This document shows positions 20,754 through 29,880 of a stretch of 64,000 nt of DNA, one piece after another. Source of the stretch: a virus. The stretch spans positions 1 to 64,000 of IMG/VR virus record IMGVR_UViG_3300043775_001610. One strand, written 5' to 3'. Positions within the stretch are counted from its first letter, which is position 1, and every line of letters starts with the position of its first letter. Made by a program: the position numbers and the translations under genes. The notes beneath the pieces were generated by a model that searched no databases, had not been told where the DNA came from, and saw only the letters and a list, made by a program, of their open reading frames with translations.

Positions 20754-21002
20754 ATGAAAAATCCATACATGAGGGGTGCCAGACCCTGGGATCTTTTTAA
20801 TAAAGAGCTTGGAAGGGTAGATGAAGATTTAGCCCAAGAGCGACTTGAGATATGTAAAGTTTGTCCAGAGCTTATTAAAGCAACATCTCAGTGTAAAAAG
20901 TGTGGATGTATCATGAATCTAAAAACAAAATTACCAAACGCCAGTTGCCCCCTAGGTAAGTGGTCTGCAGTTAATCCAGATGAAAATGAGGAAATTATAT
21001 AA
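20754..21002 (+). CDS. small Cys-rich zinc protein, copy 1, 82 aa
   Basis: Cys motifs ICKVCPELIK, QCKKCGCIMN and SCPLGKW match a small metal-binding family I recall from marine and freshwater phages. The N-terminus RPWDLFNKE is also conserved with the paralog at 28967. It probably binds one or two zinc ions. The genomic position among fibre genes suggests an assembly or regulatory partner, which is inference. The TAA overlaps the next ATG. Confidence 0.65.
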   Translation: MKNPYMRGARPWDLFNKELGRVDEDLAQERLEICKVCPELIKATSQCKKCGCIMNLKTKLPNASCPLGKWSAVNPDENEEII

Positions 21003-21280
21003 TGGAAAATCCACCAATTAAAGTTGCTTTTGTTATTGATGGCAAAGTTGTAGACGTTTTACACACAGATGAAAGACTCGCTTCAATATTTTTGAGTGAC
21101 CCAGTAGTTATAGATGTAACTGAAATTTATGCCAACGGAGGAGTTGGTATTAATATGACAAACTGGGATTGGGATGGAGAGAATTTTTCATACCCAGCAT
21201 CATCATCAATTGGCTCACCAACAGAAGAAGAGCTCTTAGCAGAAGATTTAGCAATAGAAGAAGCAGACAAGCAACTTTAA
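21002..21280 (+). CDS. hypothetical structural-region protein, 92 aa
   Basis: Reads as a small alpha/beta protein (IKVAFVIDGKVVDVLHTDER) with a Trp/Asp-rich middle (NWDWDGENFSYP) and an acidic tail. The 148-residue gene at 28521 has a similar position beside the second zinc-protein copy and shares an IVDGEIV-type strand, so the two may be functionally equivalent. No function is known. Confidence 0.55.
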   Translation: MENPPIKVAFVIDGKVVDVLHTDERLASIFLSDPVVIDVTEIYANGGVGINMTNWDWDGENFSYPASSSIGSPTEEELLAEDLAIEEADKQL

Positions 21281-21299
21281 TTATTTAGAAGGGTCGGAT

Positions 21300-21983
21300 A
21301 TGAAGAAAAAAATTCTTAAGTTTGCTATGTACGATGAAGTCTTTAGTCCGATAGTTCCAATAAAATCTTTAGTTCCTGACTGGTATAAGTCTATAGATAA
21401 GTTTAAAGATGGAGCAAAGCAGTATAGCCTTAACCCACCAAATGTAACGGTAAAAGTTTGTGGTCCATATATGGATTCAATGCTTACTGGTTATGCTTTA
21501 ACTGCACCTATAGATTTTTTAGTTGAAATAGAAGATGGAAAGCCAAAGATTAGACATAGGCTAGATGGACGTTTTTTTGGAGAAAGATCTGCAAACCAAG
21601 AAGTTCCAGCTCCTCCAGGATTTTATAGTCAGCAGTTTGCTTGGGAGTCAAAAGTTGCAATCAGCATACCAGAAGGTTATAGTTTTTTGTTTACCCATCC
21701 TTTAAATAGGGTTGACCTTCCATTCTATACCCTTTCTGGAATAGTAGATGGGCCGTATGACATGCAGCCAGGAAACTTCCCATTCTACATAAGAAAAGGA
21801 TTCTCTGGGGTAATTGAGGCTGGCACACCAATAGCTCAAATTATACCAATTAAAAGAGAGCCCTGGAAAGCTATTTCAGATTTAGATATCATTAAGGATG
21901 CAGAAAGAAACCATAAGCTTTCCAATAAGTCTATGATTGGCTGGTACAAGCAGAATATATGGCAAAGAAAGAGCTACGAGTAA
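21300..21983 (+). CDS. DUF6065-like protein, copy 1, 227 aa
   Basis: Beta-rich, cupin-like appearance with LTGYALTAPIDFLVEIEDGK, FFGERSANQEVPAPPGFY and AGTPIAQIIPIKREPW. It is clearly related to the protein at 30611 (same GTPxxQIIPxKRExW end). These resemble DUF6065-type proteins found with phage fibre genes; no activity is established. AAGGGTCGGAT precedes the ATG. Confidence 0.6.
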   Translation: MKKKILKFAMYDEVFSPIVPIKSLVPDWYKSIDKFKDGAKQYSLNPPNVTVKVCGPYMDSMLTGYALTAPIDFLVEIEDGKPKIRHRLDGRFFGERSANQEVPAPPGFYSQQFAWESKVAISIPEGYSFLFTHPLNRVDLPFYTLSGIVDGPYDMQPGNFPFYIRKGFSGVIEAGTPIAQIIPIKREPWKAISDLDIIKDAERNHKLSNKSMIGWYKQNIWQRKSYE

Positions 21984-22083
21984 TACAAGCTTTTATAAGC
22001 CCCTTCTTAAAAATAAAAAATATTTAAATTATAATTTTTTATAATGTATAATTAAACCATAAGCAACACTGCCTGGAGGCAAA

Positions 22084-22635
22084 ATGGCAACAAGTTACCC
22101 AACATCAAAAGACAATTTTACTAATCCTGCCGCAACTGAATCAATGGAAGGCCATGCAACGTTGCACGGCAACGTCAATGATGCAATTGAGGCAATTGAA
22201 AACAAGCTTGGCGTAAACGGATCAACAGATGTAAACTCGATAGACTACAAGGTTTCTCAGCTAGAAACAAGCTTAGCTACTCTTGATGCAGAAAACGCTT
22301 CAGAACTTTTGGGGCTAGATGGAAACAACGATCTAACTATAGACGGAATAGAAAACAAAACAGCTATAGATTCATTCTCAAAGACGGTATATAAGACAGT
22401 TAGATACTCCCTGCAGATTGATAAGTCTGTTGGAAACTTAACACACACTTCAACTATTGTACTGCTTAACGATGGAACCAATGTTTACATTTCAGAATCA
22501 GACATAGTGTCAAACACAGATTTATCTTTAGCTACAGTTACTTTTGAAGAAAATAGCGGTATAATAAGTTTGTGCGTAACTCCTGTTTCAGGATCAGTAA
22601 AAGTAAGATATTTTAGAACAGCATTAAAAGCATAA
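22084..22635 (+). CDS. tail fibre or adaptor protein, 183 aa
   Basis: The N-terminus MATSYPTSKDNFTNP with HATLHGNVNDAIEAIENKLG is a recurrent phage tail-protein module. A short coiled coil follows. The C-terminal beta domain (KTVRYSLQIDKSVGNLTHTS, then SGSVKVRYFRTALKA) resembles a fibre tip. CTGGAGGC is the ribosome site. Confidence 0.65.
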   Translation: MATSYPTSKDNFTNPAATESMEGHATLHGNVNDAIEAIENKLGVNGSTDVNSIDYKVSQLETSLATLDAENASELLGLDGNNDLTIDGIENKTAIDSFSKTVYKTVRYSLQIDKSVGNLTHTSTIVLLNDGTNVYISESDIVSNTDLSLATVTFEENSGIISLCVTPVSGSVKVRYFRTALKA

Positions 22636-22661
22636 AAAAGCAGTAAAAGGGAGTCATATCA

Positions 22662-24260
22662 ATGGCAACAGTAAATAAAAACTTTAGAATTAAAAATGGG
22701 CTTATCGTTGAGGGTGGCACAGCTACCGTTAACGGTTTTGGTGTATTAACCAAGGCCCAAGCAGACCAAGACTACATTGTTGGTATTATTGGTGGTACAG
22801 CAACTTCAGCCAATACAGCAAATACAGTAGTAAAACGCGATGCCAATGGCAATTTTGCCGCAGGAACAATTACTGCTACATTTGTTGGTAACCTTACTGG
22901 TGATGTAACAGGTACAGTTTCAAGTCTTTCAAATCATGACACAGCAGACCTTGCAGAAAATCCAGCAAACAAATATTTTACAGATGCTCGTGCATTGTCA
23001 GCAACAGCCGCAGCATACGATGCAGCAGGCTCAGCAGCAGCAGCACAGTCAGCAGCAATTACTGCAGCAGCAACAGATGCTACAACTAAGGTAGCAGCAG
23101 AAGCAGCACTTAGAGTATCAGGCGACGCAGCTTCAGTATCAACTGCAGCAGCAGATGCAACATCTAAGGCTAACGCAGCTCAAGCAGCAGCAGAAGCAAC
23201 CGCAGCAGCAGATGCAACATCTAAGGCTAACGCAGCTCAAGCAGCAGCTATCTCAGCAGCAGCAGCAGATGCTACTACAAAAGCCAACGCAGCACAGTCT
23301 GCAGCAGCAACAGATGCTACTACAAAAGCCAACGCCGCTCAAGCAGCAGCCGAAGCAACAGCAGCAGCAGCGCTTTCATCTGCAATCTCAACAGAGGTTT
23401 CAAACCGTAACTCAGCAATTTCAACTGCAGTAGATTCATTAGTGGATGGCGCACCATCACTTCTTAACACATTAAATGAATTAGCAGCAGCAATCAATGA
23501 TGATGCTAATTACACAACAACTATAACAACAGCCCTTGGAACAAAGGCTAACTCAGCTCAAGTAACAACAGATATCGCGGCAGCAGTTTCAACAGCCGCA
23601 TCAGATGCTACTACAAAAGCTAACGCAGCTCAAGCAGCAGCAGAAGCAACCGCAGCAGCAGATGCAACATCTAAGGCTAACGCAGCTCAAGCAGCAGCAG
23701 AAGCAACAGCAGCAGCAGCGCTTTCAACACACAGCGCAGATACAACAAACATTCACGGAATTGCAGATACTTCACTTCTAGCAACTACAGCAAATGTAGC
23801 AACAGCAGTCTCAACAGCCGCATCAGATGCTACTACAAAAGCTAACGCAGCTCAAGCAGCAGCAGAAGCAACAGCAGCAGCAGCTAATGCAGCTCAGCAA
23901 AATGGAACTACATCATTTACAGCAATTAATTACAATGATGTTGCTAAGCAGGTTGCAGCAACAACTGGAAATATTGCGGTGGCAGCAGAAACAACAGCTA
24001 TCTCATGGGTAGCAGCAGACTACAGAAGCGCTAAGTTTGTAGTAAAAGTAAAAAATGGTGTACATACTCAGGTTTCAGACCTAGTAGTAACCCTTGATAC
24101 TGCAAATAACGTAGCAGTTTCTGAATATGGAATTACATATTCAAACGGAACAGAATTGGCTGCAGTTTCAGCAGATTATTCTGGATCAGATGTAAGAATT
24201 AGAGTAACACCAGCAAACGCTAACACAGAAGTTGTGGTTGTTGGAACGCTAATTAAATAA
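22662..24260 (+). CDS. tail fibre with Ala-rich coiled coil, 532 aa
   Basis: The N-terminal MATVNKNFRIKNGLIVEGGT is shared with the gene at 24330 and typical of phage fibres. Residues about 120-410 are repeated ADATSKANAAQAAA units with a LLNTLNELAAAINDDANYTT module, also present in the 17394 and 24749 fibres. The C-terminal beta domain (TAISWVAADYRSAKFVVKVK to TEVVVVGTLIK) is a common tip. Likely a trimeric fibre. Confidence 0.75.
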   Translation: MATVNKNFRIKNGLIVEGGTATVNGFGVLTKAQADQDYIVGIIGGTATSANTANTVVKRDANGNFAAGTITATFVGNLTGDVTGTVSSLSNHDTADLAENPANKYFTDARALSATAAAYDAAGSAAAAQSAAITAAATDATTKVAAEAALRVSGDAASVSTAAADATSKANAAQAAAEATAAADATSKANAAQAAAISAAAADATTKANAAQSAAATDATTKANAAQAAAEATAAAALSSAISTEVSNRNSAISTAVDSLVDGAPSLLNTLNELAAAINDDANYTTTITTALGTKANSAQVTTDIAAAVSTAASDATTKANAAQAAAEATAAADATSKANAAQAAAEATAAAALSTHSADTTNIHGIADTSLLATTANVATAVSTAASDATTKANAAQAAAEATAAAANAAQQNGTTSFTAINYNDVAKQVAATTGNIAVAAETTAISWVAADYRSAKFVVKVKNGVHTQVSDLVVTLDTANNVAVSEYGITYSNGTELAAVSADYSGSDVRIRVTPANANTEVVVVGTLIK

Positions 24261-24274
24261 TTAAATAAAGGTTT

Positions 24275-24299
24275 TGGGGGATTCCTTAAAAATCCCCCA
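24275..24299 (+). terminator. hairpin after fibre gene
   Basis: TGGGGGATT and AATCCCCCA form a 9-bp stem around a 7-nt loop, 15 bp after the fibre stop. No T-run follows, so termination would be partial or factor-dependent. Confidence 0.5.
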
Positions 24300-24329
24300 C
24301 AAAAACAATTAGGGGATATGTGAACTTAA

Positions 24330-24695
24330 ATGGCAACAGTAGATAAAAATTTTAAAGTAAAAAATGGACTCAATGTAGCAGGCACTGCCACATTTGGGTC
24401 TAACGTCGTTTTAGGCGAAACACCCCTTAGATTTGATACAGCAACAAGCAAGCTACAAATACAGCTAAATGGAACATGGGTTCCAATAGCTTTCAATTCA
24501 GATATTCCAGATACAAGTACAACAATTAGTTTTATGGATATTGGATTAGCCATTGATTATAATGGTCAGCCAATATATACAGTACAGGCAAATGGAGTTA
24601 CTCCTGAAGCAACAAGCAAGTTTGTAGATGGCGGATCGCCATCATCTACAGATGCCGATGTTTCTATGGTTTTTGACTCTGGATCTATATCTTAA
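24330..24695 (+). CDS. short fibre-like protein, 121 aa
   Basis: Starts MATVDKNFKVKNGLNVAGTA, like the N-terminus of the 22662 fibre, then LQIQLNGTWVPIAFNSD, but has no repeat region or tip. It may be a truncated fibre or a base that pairs with another subunit. It ends in an acidic Ser/Asp tail. Confidence 0.6.
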   Translation: MATVDKNFKVKNGLNVAGTATFGSNVVLGETPLRFDTATSKLQIQLNGTWVPIAFNSDIPDTSTTISFMDIGLAIDYNGQPIYTVQANGVTPEATSKFVDGGSPSSTDADVSMVFDSGSIS

Positions 24696-24748
24696 AGCAA
24701 TAAATGATACAATAAGCAGTATAAATAAAATATATAAGGGGTAACAAA

Positions 24749-27361
24749 ATGGCAACAGTAAGATTACAGTTAAGAAGAGGTACAGAAGCTCAATGGGTGG
24801 CAGCAAACCCAACCCTAGCAGCTGGAGAAATTGGTATTGAAACAGATACTAATACATTTAAATTTGGAGATGGAAGCACTGCTTGGAACTCACTAAGTTA
24901 TGCTCTCTCACAAACAGTAGACGATTATATTCTTCTAAGCACTAAGGGGGTTGCCAATGGAGTTGCTTCATTAGACTCATCAGGATTTATCCCATCATCT
25001 CAACTTCCACCGCTTGCTAAAGTAACCGTAAGCGCTGTTGCAAACCAAGCAGCAAGACTAGCATTGACAGCAGAAGCTGGAGATATTGCTATTCAGTCAG
25101 ATAACGGACAGTCATATGTTCTTTCTGCATCACCTGCATCAACAGATGCAAACTGGAAAGCACTAGTTGGTTCAGAAGCTGTAGTCGATACCGTAGAAAC
25201 AGCATTAGTAGCTGGAACAGGATTAGACAAGACATATAATGATGAAGCAGGAACAATTACAATTGATATTGATTCAACAGTTGCAACACTAACTGGTACA
25301 CAAACACTTACAAATAAAACTTTAACATCTCCAGTTATTAATACACCAACTGGAATTACTAAGTCAGACGTTGGTCTTGCAAATGTTGATAATACAGCAG
25401 ACTCAGCAAAACCAGTATCAACAGCACAAGCATCAGCAATTGCAACTGCCAAGTCAGAAGCTCAAGGATATGCTGATGAGCAAATTGGATTAGTACTTGG
25501 TGCTGCACCAGCAGCGCTAAATACTCTTAACGAGTTAGCAACAGCACTTGGTAATGACGCAAACTTTTCAGGAACTATTACATCAAGCCTTGCAACAAAA
25601 GCTCCAATAAATGCACCAACATTTACTGGTTCTGTAACACTTCCTTCTACAACAACCATTGGCGATGTAAGCAATGTAGAGCTAGGTTATGTAAACGGAG
25701 TAACTTCTGGTATTCAGGTTCAGCTCGATGCAAAAGCACCACTAGCCTCACCAACACTTACTGGTACAGTAACTCTACCAGAATCAACTTCAATCGGTGA
25801 CGTTAGCAATCTAGAAATTGGTTATCTCAACGGCGTTACATCTTCAGTTCAAGGACAAATTGATGCTAAGTTAGCATCAGCAACTGCCGCAACAACTTAC
25901 GCACCACTAGCCTCACCAACACTTACTGGTACAGTAACTCTTCCAGCATCAACTTCAATCGGTGACGTTAGCAATCTAGAAATTGGTTATCTCAACGGCG
26001 TTACATCTTCAGTTCAAGGACAAATTGATGCTAAGTTAGCATCAGCAACTGCCGCAACAACTTACGCAACACTTGTAGCACCAACATTTACTGGAAATGT
26101 AACTCTTCCAGAATCAACTTCAATCGGTGATGTTAGCAACCTAGAAATAGGTTACCTAAACGGAGTAACATCTGGTATTCAAATACAACTAGATGCCAAG
26201 CAGGCAGTTGTTGCTAACGTTTCAGATGTTGAAATTGGCTACCTTGATGGAGTAACATCAGCAATTCAAACTCAATTAAATACCAAGCAGCCAGTTGTTG
26301 CCAACGTTTCAGATGTTGAAATCGGTTACCTTGATGGAGTAACATCATCTATTCAGACTCAAATTGATACTAAAGCACCACTTGCTTCCCCAACATTTAC
26401 AGGAACAGTAACACTTCCTGCAAATACAATTACTCAATCAATGATGTCAGATGATTCAGTTGGAACTGCAGAAATTATTGCAGCATCGGTAACTAGCTCA
26501 GAACTTGCAGTTGATTCAGTAACTGAATCAAAGATTGCAGATGGCGCAGTAACTTCAGCTAAAATTGCAAACGGAACAATCGTAGATGCAGACATTAATG
26601 CTTCTGCAGCAATTGCAACATCTAAGATTTCAGGACTCGATACAGCTCTTGGACTAAAAGCACCACTTGCCTCACCAACATTTACAGGCACAGTATCAGG
26701 AATTACAAAGACTATGGTTGGGCTTGGATCTGTTGATAATACAGCAGACTTAGCAAAGCCAGTATCAACAGCACAGGCTACTGCAATCGCAACTGCTAAG
26801 TCAGAAGCAATTGCAGATGCAACAGCACAGGTAAATGCAGTAATTGCATCTGCTCCAGCAGCACTCAACACACTTGATGAACTTGCTGCAGCACTTGGTG
26901 ATGACGCAAACTTTGCATCGACAGTTACAACTAATTTAGCAGCAAAAGCACCACTTGCTTCCCCAACATTTACTGGTACAGTAACAGTTGCAGCAGCAGG
27001 AGTAGCATTTACAGATGGCACTCAAACAAAAGCTGGTGTCCCATCACTTACAACAATTGGAACTGAAATCTCAGCAGCATATAACCTGTCAACAGGTGGC
27101 CTTGCCCTAAGAGATCAACTTATCCCAGTTGCAGGAACACAGGCAATTACAATACCAACAAATGCAACAACAGCTTTTCCGATTGGTACATCAATTGATT
27201 TTTACCAAGCATCAGGAACTGGCGCAAACTTTGTAGCAGCAGATGGTACAGTTACAATTCTTCGTACACCAGGATTAAAACTAAGAACAACACATTCATC
27301 AGCAACACTTACCAAGGTAGCAGTAAACACTTGGTTGCTAGCTGGAGACTTGACAGCATAA
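24749..27361 (+). CDS. large tail fibre with Mtd-type N-terminus and tandem modules, 870 aa
   Basis: Residues 1-47 (ATVRLQLRRGTEAQW, GEIGIETDTNTFKFGDG) repeat the Mtd-like N-terminus of the 17394 fibre. Residues about 290-560 contain six tandem modules with SIGDVSNLEIGYLNGVTSSV-type signatures separated by APLASPTLTGTV strands. The LNTLDELAAALGDDANFAST module is shared with other fibres. The beta-rich C-terminus (TAFPIGTSIDFYQASGTG) resembles that of 17394. Probable receptor-binding or side fibre. Confidence 0.78.
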   Translation: MATVRLQLRRGTEAQWVAANPTLAAGEIGIETDTNTFKFGDGSTAWNSLSYALSQTVDDYILLSTKGVANGVASLDSSGFIPSSQLPPLAKVTVSAVANQAARLALTAEAGDIAIQSDNGQSYVLSASPASTDANWKALVGSEAVVDTVETALVAGTGLDKTYNDEAGTITIDIDSTVATLTGTQTLTNKTLTSPVINTPTGITKSDVGLANVDNTADSAKPVSTAQASAIATAKSEAQGYADEQIGLVLGAAPAALNTLNELATALGNDANFSGTITSSLATKAPINAPTFTGSVTLPSTTTIGDVSNVELGYVNGVTSGIQVQLDAKAPLASPTLTGTVTLPESTSIGDVSNLEIGYLNGVTSSVQGQIDAKLASATAATTYAPLASPTLTGTVTLPASTSIGDVSNLEIGYLNGVTSSVQGQIDAKLASATAATTYATLVAPTFTGNVTLPESTSIGDVSNLEIGYLNGVTSGIQIQLDAKQAVVANVSDVEIGYLDGVTSAIQTQLNTKQPVVANVSDVEIGYLDGVTSSIQTQIDTKAPLASPTFTGTVTLPANTITQSMMSDDSVGTAEIIAASVTSSELAVDSVTESKIADGAVTSAKIANGTIVDADINASAAIATSKISGLDTALGLKAPLASPTFTGTVSGITKTMVGLGSVDNTADLAKPVSTAQATAIATAKSEAIADATAQVNAVIASAPAALNTLDELAAALGDDANFASTVTTNLAAKAPLASPTFTGTVTVAAAGVAFTDGTQTKAGVPSLTTIGTEISAAYNLSTGGLALRDQLIPVAGTQAITIPTNATTAFPIGTSIDFYQASGTGANFVAADGTVTILRTPGLKLRTTHSSATLTKVAVNTWLLAGDLTA
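25770..26150 (+). repeat. near-identical tandem modules in fibre gene
   Basis: A block of about 145 bp starting near ACTCTACCAGAATCAACTTC and containing ATCGGTGACGTTAGCAATCT is repeated two and a half times almost exactly. This implies recent duplication inside the fibre shaft. Confidence 0.75.
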
Positions 27362-27390
27362 TTAAAAAAATAAAGATAGGGGCTAAATAA

Positions 27391-28434
27391 ATGGCAAATA
27401 AGAGAATAGGTAGAAAATCCTCAGCGCAGGATAACTTCTTAGAACCAAGTGCAGTTACTTCCTTAACTGCAACAAATGTGGGTACTGGGCGGGCATATAA
27501 TAATGGCGCAGCATCTCTTACATGGTCTTTGCCAGCCGCATCACCCCCAGCAACACTTTATACCATTACATCAACCCCAGCAACAACAACACAAACTACT
27601 TCTAGCACTAGTTATACATTTACTGGATTAGCAAGTGCCACGGCTTATACTTTTACAGTTGTTGCTTCAAACGCTGCGGGATCATCTCAGCCAACAACAT
27701 CAGGATCAATAACTGCTACAACAGTTCCGCAAGCTCCAAACGCATCTGTTTCAACAAGTGCCGCTGGGCCAACCCCAGTCCCAGCTTCTGGCTTTGACAG
27801 AATTACTTTTTCTGCAAACGCTACAGGTGGAAGCGCAATAACTACTTTTCAAATTACTTCTAGCATTCGTGGATCTTTGTCTGCTTCTGCAACATCTCCA
27901 TTTGATACAGCATCTCCAAACTCTGAAACTTATACTGTTTACGCAACGAATGCAAATGGACAGTCTGCTGGCACGACAACTGGAACTGTAGAAACTTTTA
28001 CGCCACCACACTTCCCACCGTTCTTCCCACCGTTCTTCCCACCACATTTCCCACCATTCTTCCCACCTTTCTTCCCACCACACTTCCCACCGTTCTTCCC
28101 ACCACACTTCCCACCGTTCTTCCCACCGTTCTTCCCACCACATTTCCCACCATTCTTCCCACCACACTTCCCACCATTCTTCCCACCATTCTTCCCACCG
28201 TTCTTCCCACCGTTCTTCCCACCACACTTCCCACCGTTCTTCCCACCACACTTCCCACCGTTCTTCCCACCGTTCTTCCCACCGTTCTTCCCACCGTTCT
28301 TCCCACCTTACTTCCCACCGTTCTTCCCACCACACTTCCCACCGTTCTTCCCACCGTTCTTCCCGCCACACTTTGTAGGAGGATCCTACTTCTGCCCATG
28401 GTGTGATTGCGCAGGGTCTAACTGGTACTGCTAA
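27391..28434 (+). CDS. fibronectin-like protein with ~30 [F/H/Y]FPP repeats, 347 aa
   Basis: Residues about 15-110 and 112-203 are two fibronectin-III-like beta sandwiches ([34 protein letters not shown]). Residues about 205-327 consist of roughly thirty four-residue units FFPP, HFPP or YFPP. The C-terminus is short and Cys-rich ([13 protein letters not shown]). Half of the repeat is proline, so an extended polyproline-II rod with an aromatic/His surface is likely. It lies between fibre genes and the main cluster of prolyl-hydroxylase-like oxygenases. It is probably a virion appendage; its function is not known. Confidence 0.7.
   Translation: MANKRIGRKSSAQDNFLEPSAVTSLTATNVGTGRAYNNGAASLTWSLPAASPPATLYTITSTPATTTQTTSSTSYTFTGLASATAYTFTVVASNAAGSSQPTTSGSITATTVPQAPNASVSTSAAGPTPVPASGFDRITFSANATGGSAITTFQITSSIRGSLSASATSPFDTASPNSETYTVYATNANGQSAGTTTGTVETFTPPHFPPFFPPFFPPHFPPFFPPFFPPHFPPFFPPHFPPFFPPFFPPHFPPFFPPHFPPFFPPFFPPFFPPFFPPHFPPFFPPHFPPFFPPFFPPFFPPFFPPYFPPFFPPHFPPFFPPFFPPHFVGGSYFCPWCDCAGSNWYC
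28003..28370 (+). repeat. 12-bp tandem repeat encoding [F/H/Y]FPP
   Basis: About thirty near-identical 12-bp units (TTCTTCCCACCG, CACTTCCCACCA and variants) run without a break. Third-position differences show the array is under some drift, yet every unit keeps the -FPP triplet, and most variation is confined to the first residue. Confidence 0.92.
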
Positions 28435-28444
28435 TTAATACTAA

Positions 28445-28470
28445 CTGGGGCAATAGAAATATTGCCCCAG
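28445..28470 (+). terminator. hairpin after FFPP-repeat gene
   Basis: CTGGGGCAAT and ATTGCCCCAG form a perfect 10-bp stem with a 6-nt loop, 11 bp after the stop. A TTG-TACAAT -10-like box (28496-28503) follows before the next gene, so the transcript is probably restarted here. Confidence 0.6.
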
Positions 28471-28520
28471 GGTATTGATAAAAAATAAAAAATATTGTAC
28501 AATTATTAAAAGGAGATATA

Positions 28521-28967
28521 ATGCCATACTTTGGATATGTAAGAGACGGAATAGTCAAATACGTTCAGCTTGTAACAAGCTCTACCCCCGCACAGTCAAA
28601 ATGGATAGCGCTAAATAGATCAGGAGTTATCTTAAAAGACTCAAGTAATTACGATGTAATGCCAGGAGACTTGTTTACTGATGGTAAATTTTATAAAAAA
28701 GACGCCGAAACTAATAATACAACTTTACTAGAAGATGGTGCATTTACTCTCCCAAACGCAATAAGAGTTGCTGGAATTGTTGATGGCGAAATAGTCGGAC
28801 AATGGGGAATGGGAACAGAACTCTTTGAAAACATAGAAGAAGCTCATCAGTTTATTGATGATATAGTTAACTCTCAAATAGTTGAAATAGAACAAGAGCA
28901 GCAGTTTTTAGTTGAAAAAGGTTGGCTTTATGATGGAGTCAATTTTACTAACCCAGACAATGCTTGA
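28521..28967 (+). CDS. hypothetical structural-region protein, 148 aa
   Basis: Beta-rich start (YFGYVRDGIVKYVQLVTSS) and an acidic helical C-terminus (FIDDIVNSQIVEIEQEQQ). It contains a VAGIVDGEIVGQW strand reminiscent of the 92-residue protein at 21002, which also sits beside a zinc-protein copy. AAAAGGAGATATA is the ribosome site. Function is unknown. Confidence 0.55.
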   Translation: MPYFGYVRDGIVKYVQLVTSSTPAQSKWIALNRSGVILKDSSNYDVMPGDLFTDGKFYKKDAETNNTTLLEDGAFTLPNAIRVAGIVDGEIVGQWGMGTELFENIEEAHQFIDDIVNSQIVEIEQEQQFLVEKGWLYDGVNFTNPDNA

Positions 28968-29221
28968 TGAGCAGCGATAGCAAAAAAAGTGCTTGGGAAA
29001 AGTATAAAGAAAGTCTAGGAGACTCCAGACCTTGGGATTTTTTAGATCCAAATACAAAATATGTAGATAAATCTGTATCTGAAAAAAGATACAGTATTTG
29101 TCTATCTTGTCCAGAATTTATAAAAACAACAAAACAGTGTAAAAAATGTGGCTGTGTAATGACTTTAAAAACTAAACTTAGTAACGCTGAGTGTCCAATA
29201 GAAAAATGGGGAAAAGAATGA
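28967..29221 (+). CDS. small Cys-rich zinc protein, copy 2, 84 aa
   Basis: Paralog of the 20754 gene: PWDFLDPNTK, ICLSCPEFIK, QCKKCGCVMTLKTKL and ECPIEKW align throughout. ATG 28967 is used rather than the TTG three bases upstream; it overlaps the previous stop as TGATG. It is directly coupled to an oxygenase gene downstream by ATGA, which links the zinc protein to the modification cluster. Confidence 0.65.
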   Translation: MSSDSKKSAWEKYKESLGDSRPWDFLDPNTKYVDKSVSEKRYSICLSCPEFIKTTKQCKKCGCVMTLKTKLSNAECPIEKWGKE

Positions 29222-29880
29222 TGTATGAAAAAGAAGAGCTATTTCCAGGACTTTGGGTATATAGAAACGTAATTACTCCAGAGATGGATATAATTAATAG
29301 GCTAGAAAACGCTATAAGTAATTCCAAAGGTATGCATACTTGGAAAGAAGCAACAGTCGGATACAGAGAAAAAATGCCTGACTATAGAGATTGCGTAGAC
29401 TTTAAATGGAAAAAGTTCGATGATGATTTTGGAAACAAATACAATACCGAAGTGAATTCAGTATGGCAAGATGTATATGATGTTCAGGCTGTTGCACTAA
29501 ATGATTACTCTTCTTTTTACAATATTGAGTTAAAGTATTGGGAAGCAATGAATTTTATTAAATATGGAGAAGGTCAACATTTTTCTTACCATTCAGATCA
29601 TGGTTGGTCATATATATCAACAGTATCAATGGTTGCATATATTAACGATGATTATGAAGAGGGCGGACTAAGATTTGATAAGCTTGATTTAACAATAAAA
29701 CCAAAAGCTGGAGACCTATACATATTCCCATCTACATATTTATTTTCACACGCTGCTCTTCCAGTAAAATCTGGTATTAAATATTCAATTGTTACAATGA
29801 CAGATTATAATGATGCTACACATACAGAATCTTTTTATAGACAATTTATGTCTGAAAAGTCAATGAAAGATGGGTACTGA
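29218..29880 (+). CDS. 2-oxoglutarate/Fe(II) dioxygenase, 220 aa
   Basis: H125-x-D127 (SYHSDHG), H178 (FSHAALP) and K188, ten residues after the distal His as in collagen prolyl 4-hydroxylases. AYINDDYEEGGLRFD and IKPKAGDLYIFPS are the conserved core. ATG 29218 overlaps the preceding TGA. It is the first of the main six-enzyme run, and it is likely to act on protein, with substrate unknown. Confidence 0.87.
   Translation: MMYEKEELFPGLWVYRNVITPEMDIINRLENAISNSKGMHTWKEATVGYREKMPDYRDCVDFKWKKFDDDFGNKYNTEVNSVWQDVYDVQAVALNDYSSFYNIELKYWEAMNFIKYGEGQHFSYHSDHGWSYISTVSMVAYINDDYEEGGLRFDKLDLTIKPKAGDLYIFPSTYLFSHAALPVKSGIKYSIVTMTDYNDATHTESFYRQFMSEKSMKDGY

Noticed and set aside
28003-28370. CRISPR-like array
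   Set aside because: The 12-bp repeat has no spacers and stays in one coding frame.
27751-28399. Two long antisense frames over the FFPP repeat (Trp/Glu/Arg and Val/Gly/Arg repeats)
   Set aside because: They are mirror readings of a 12-bp repeat on the other strand and lack starts with ribosome sites; the plus frame has flanking fibronectin domains.
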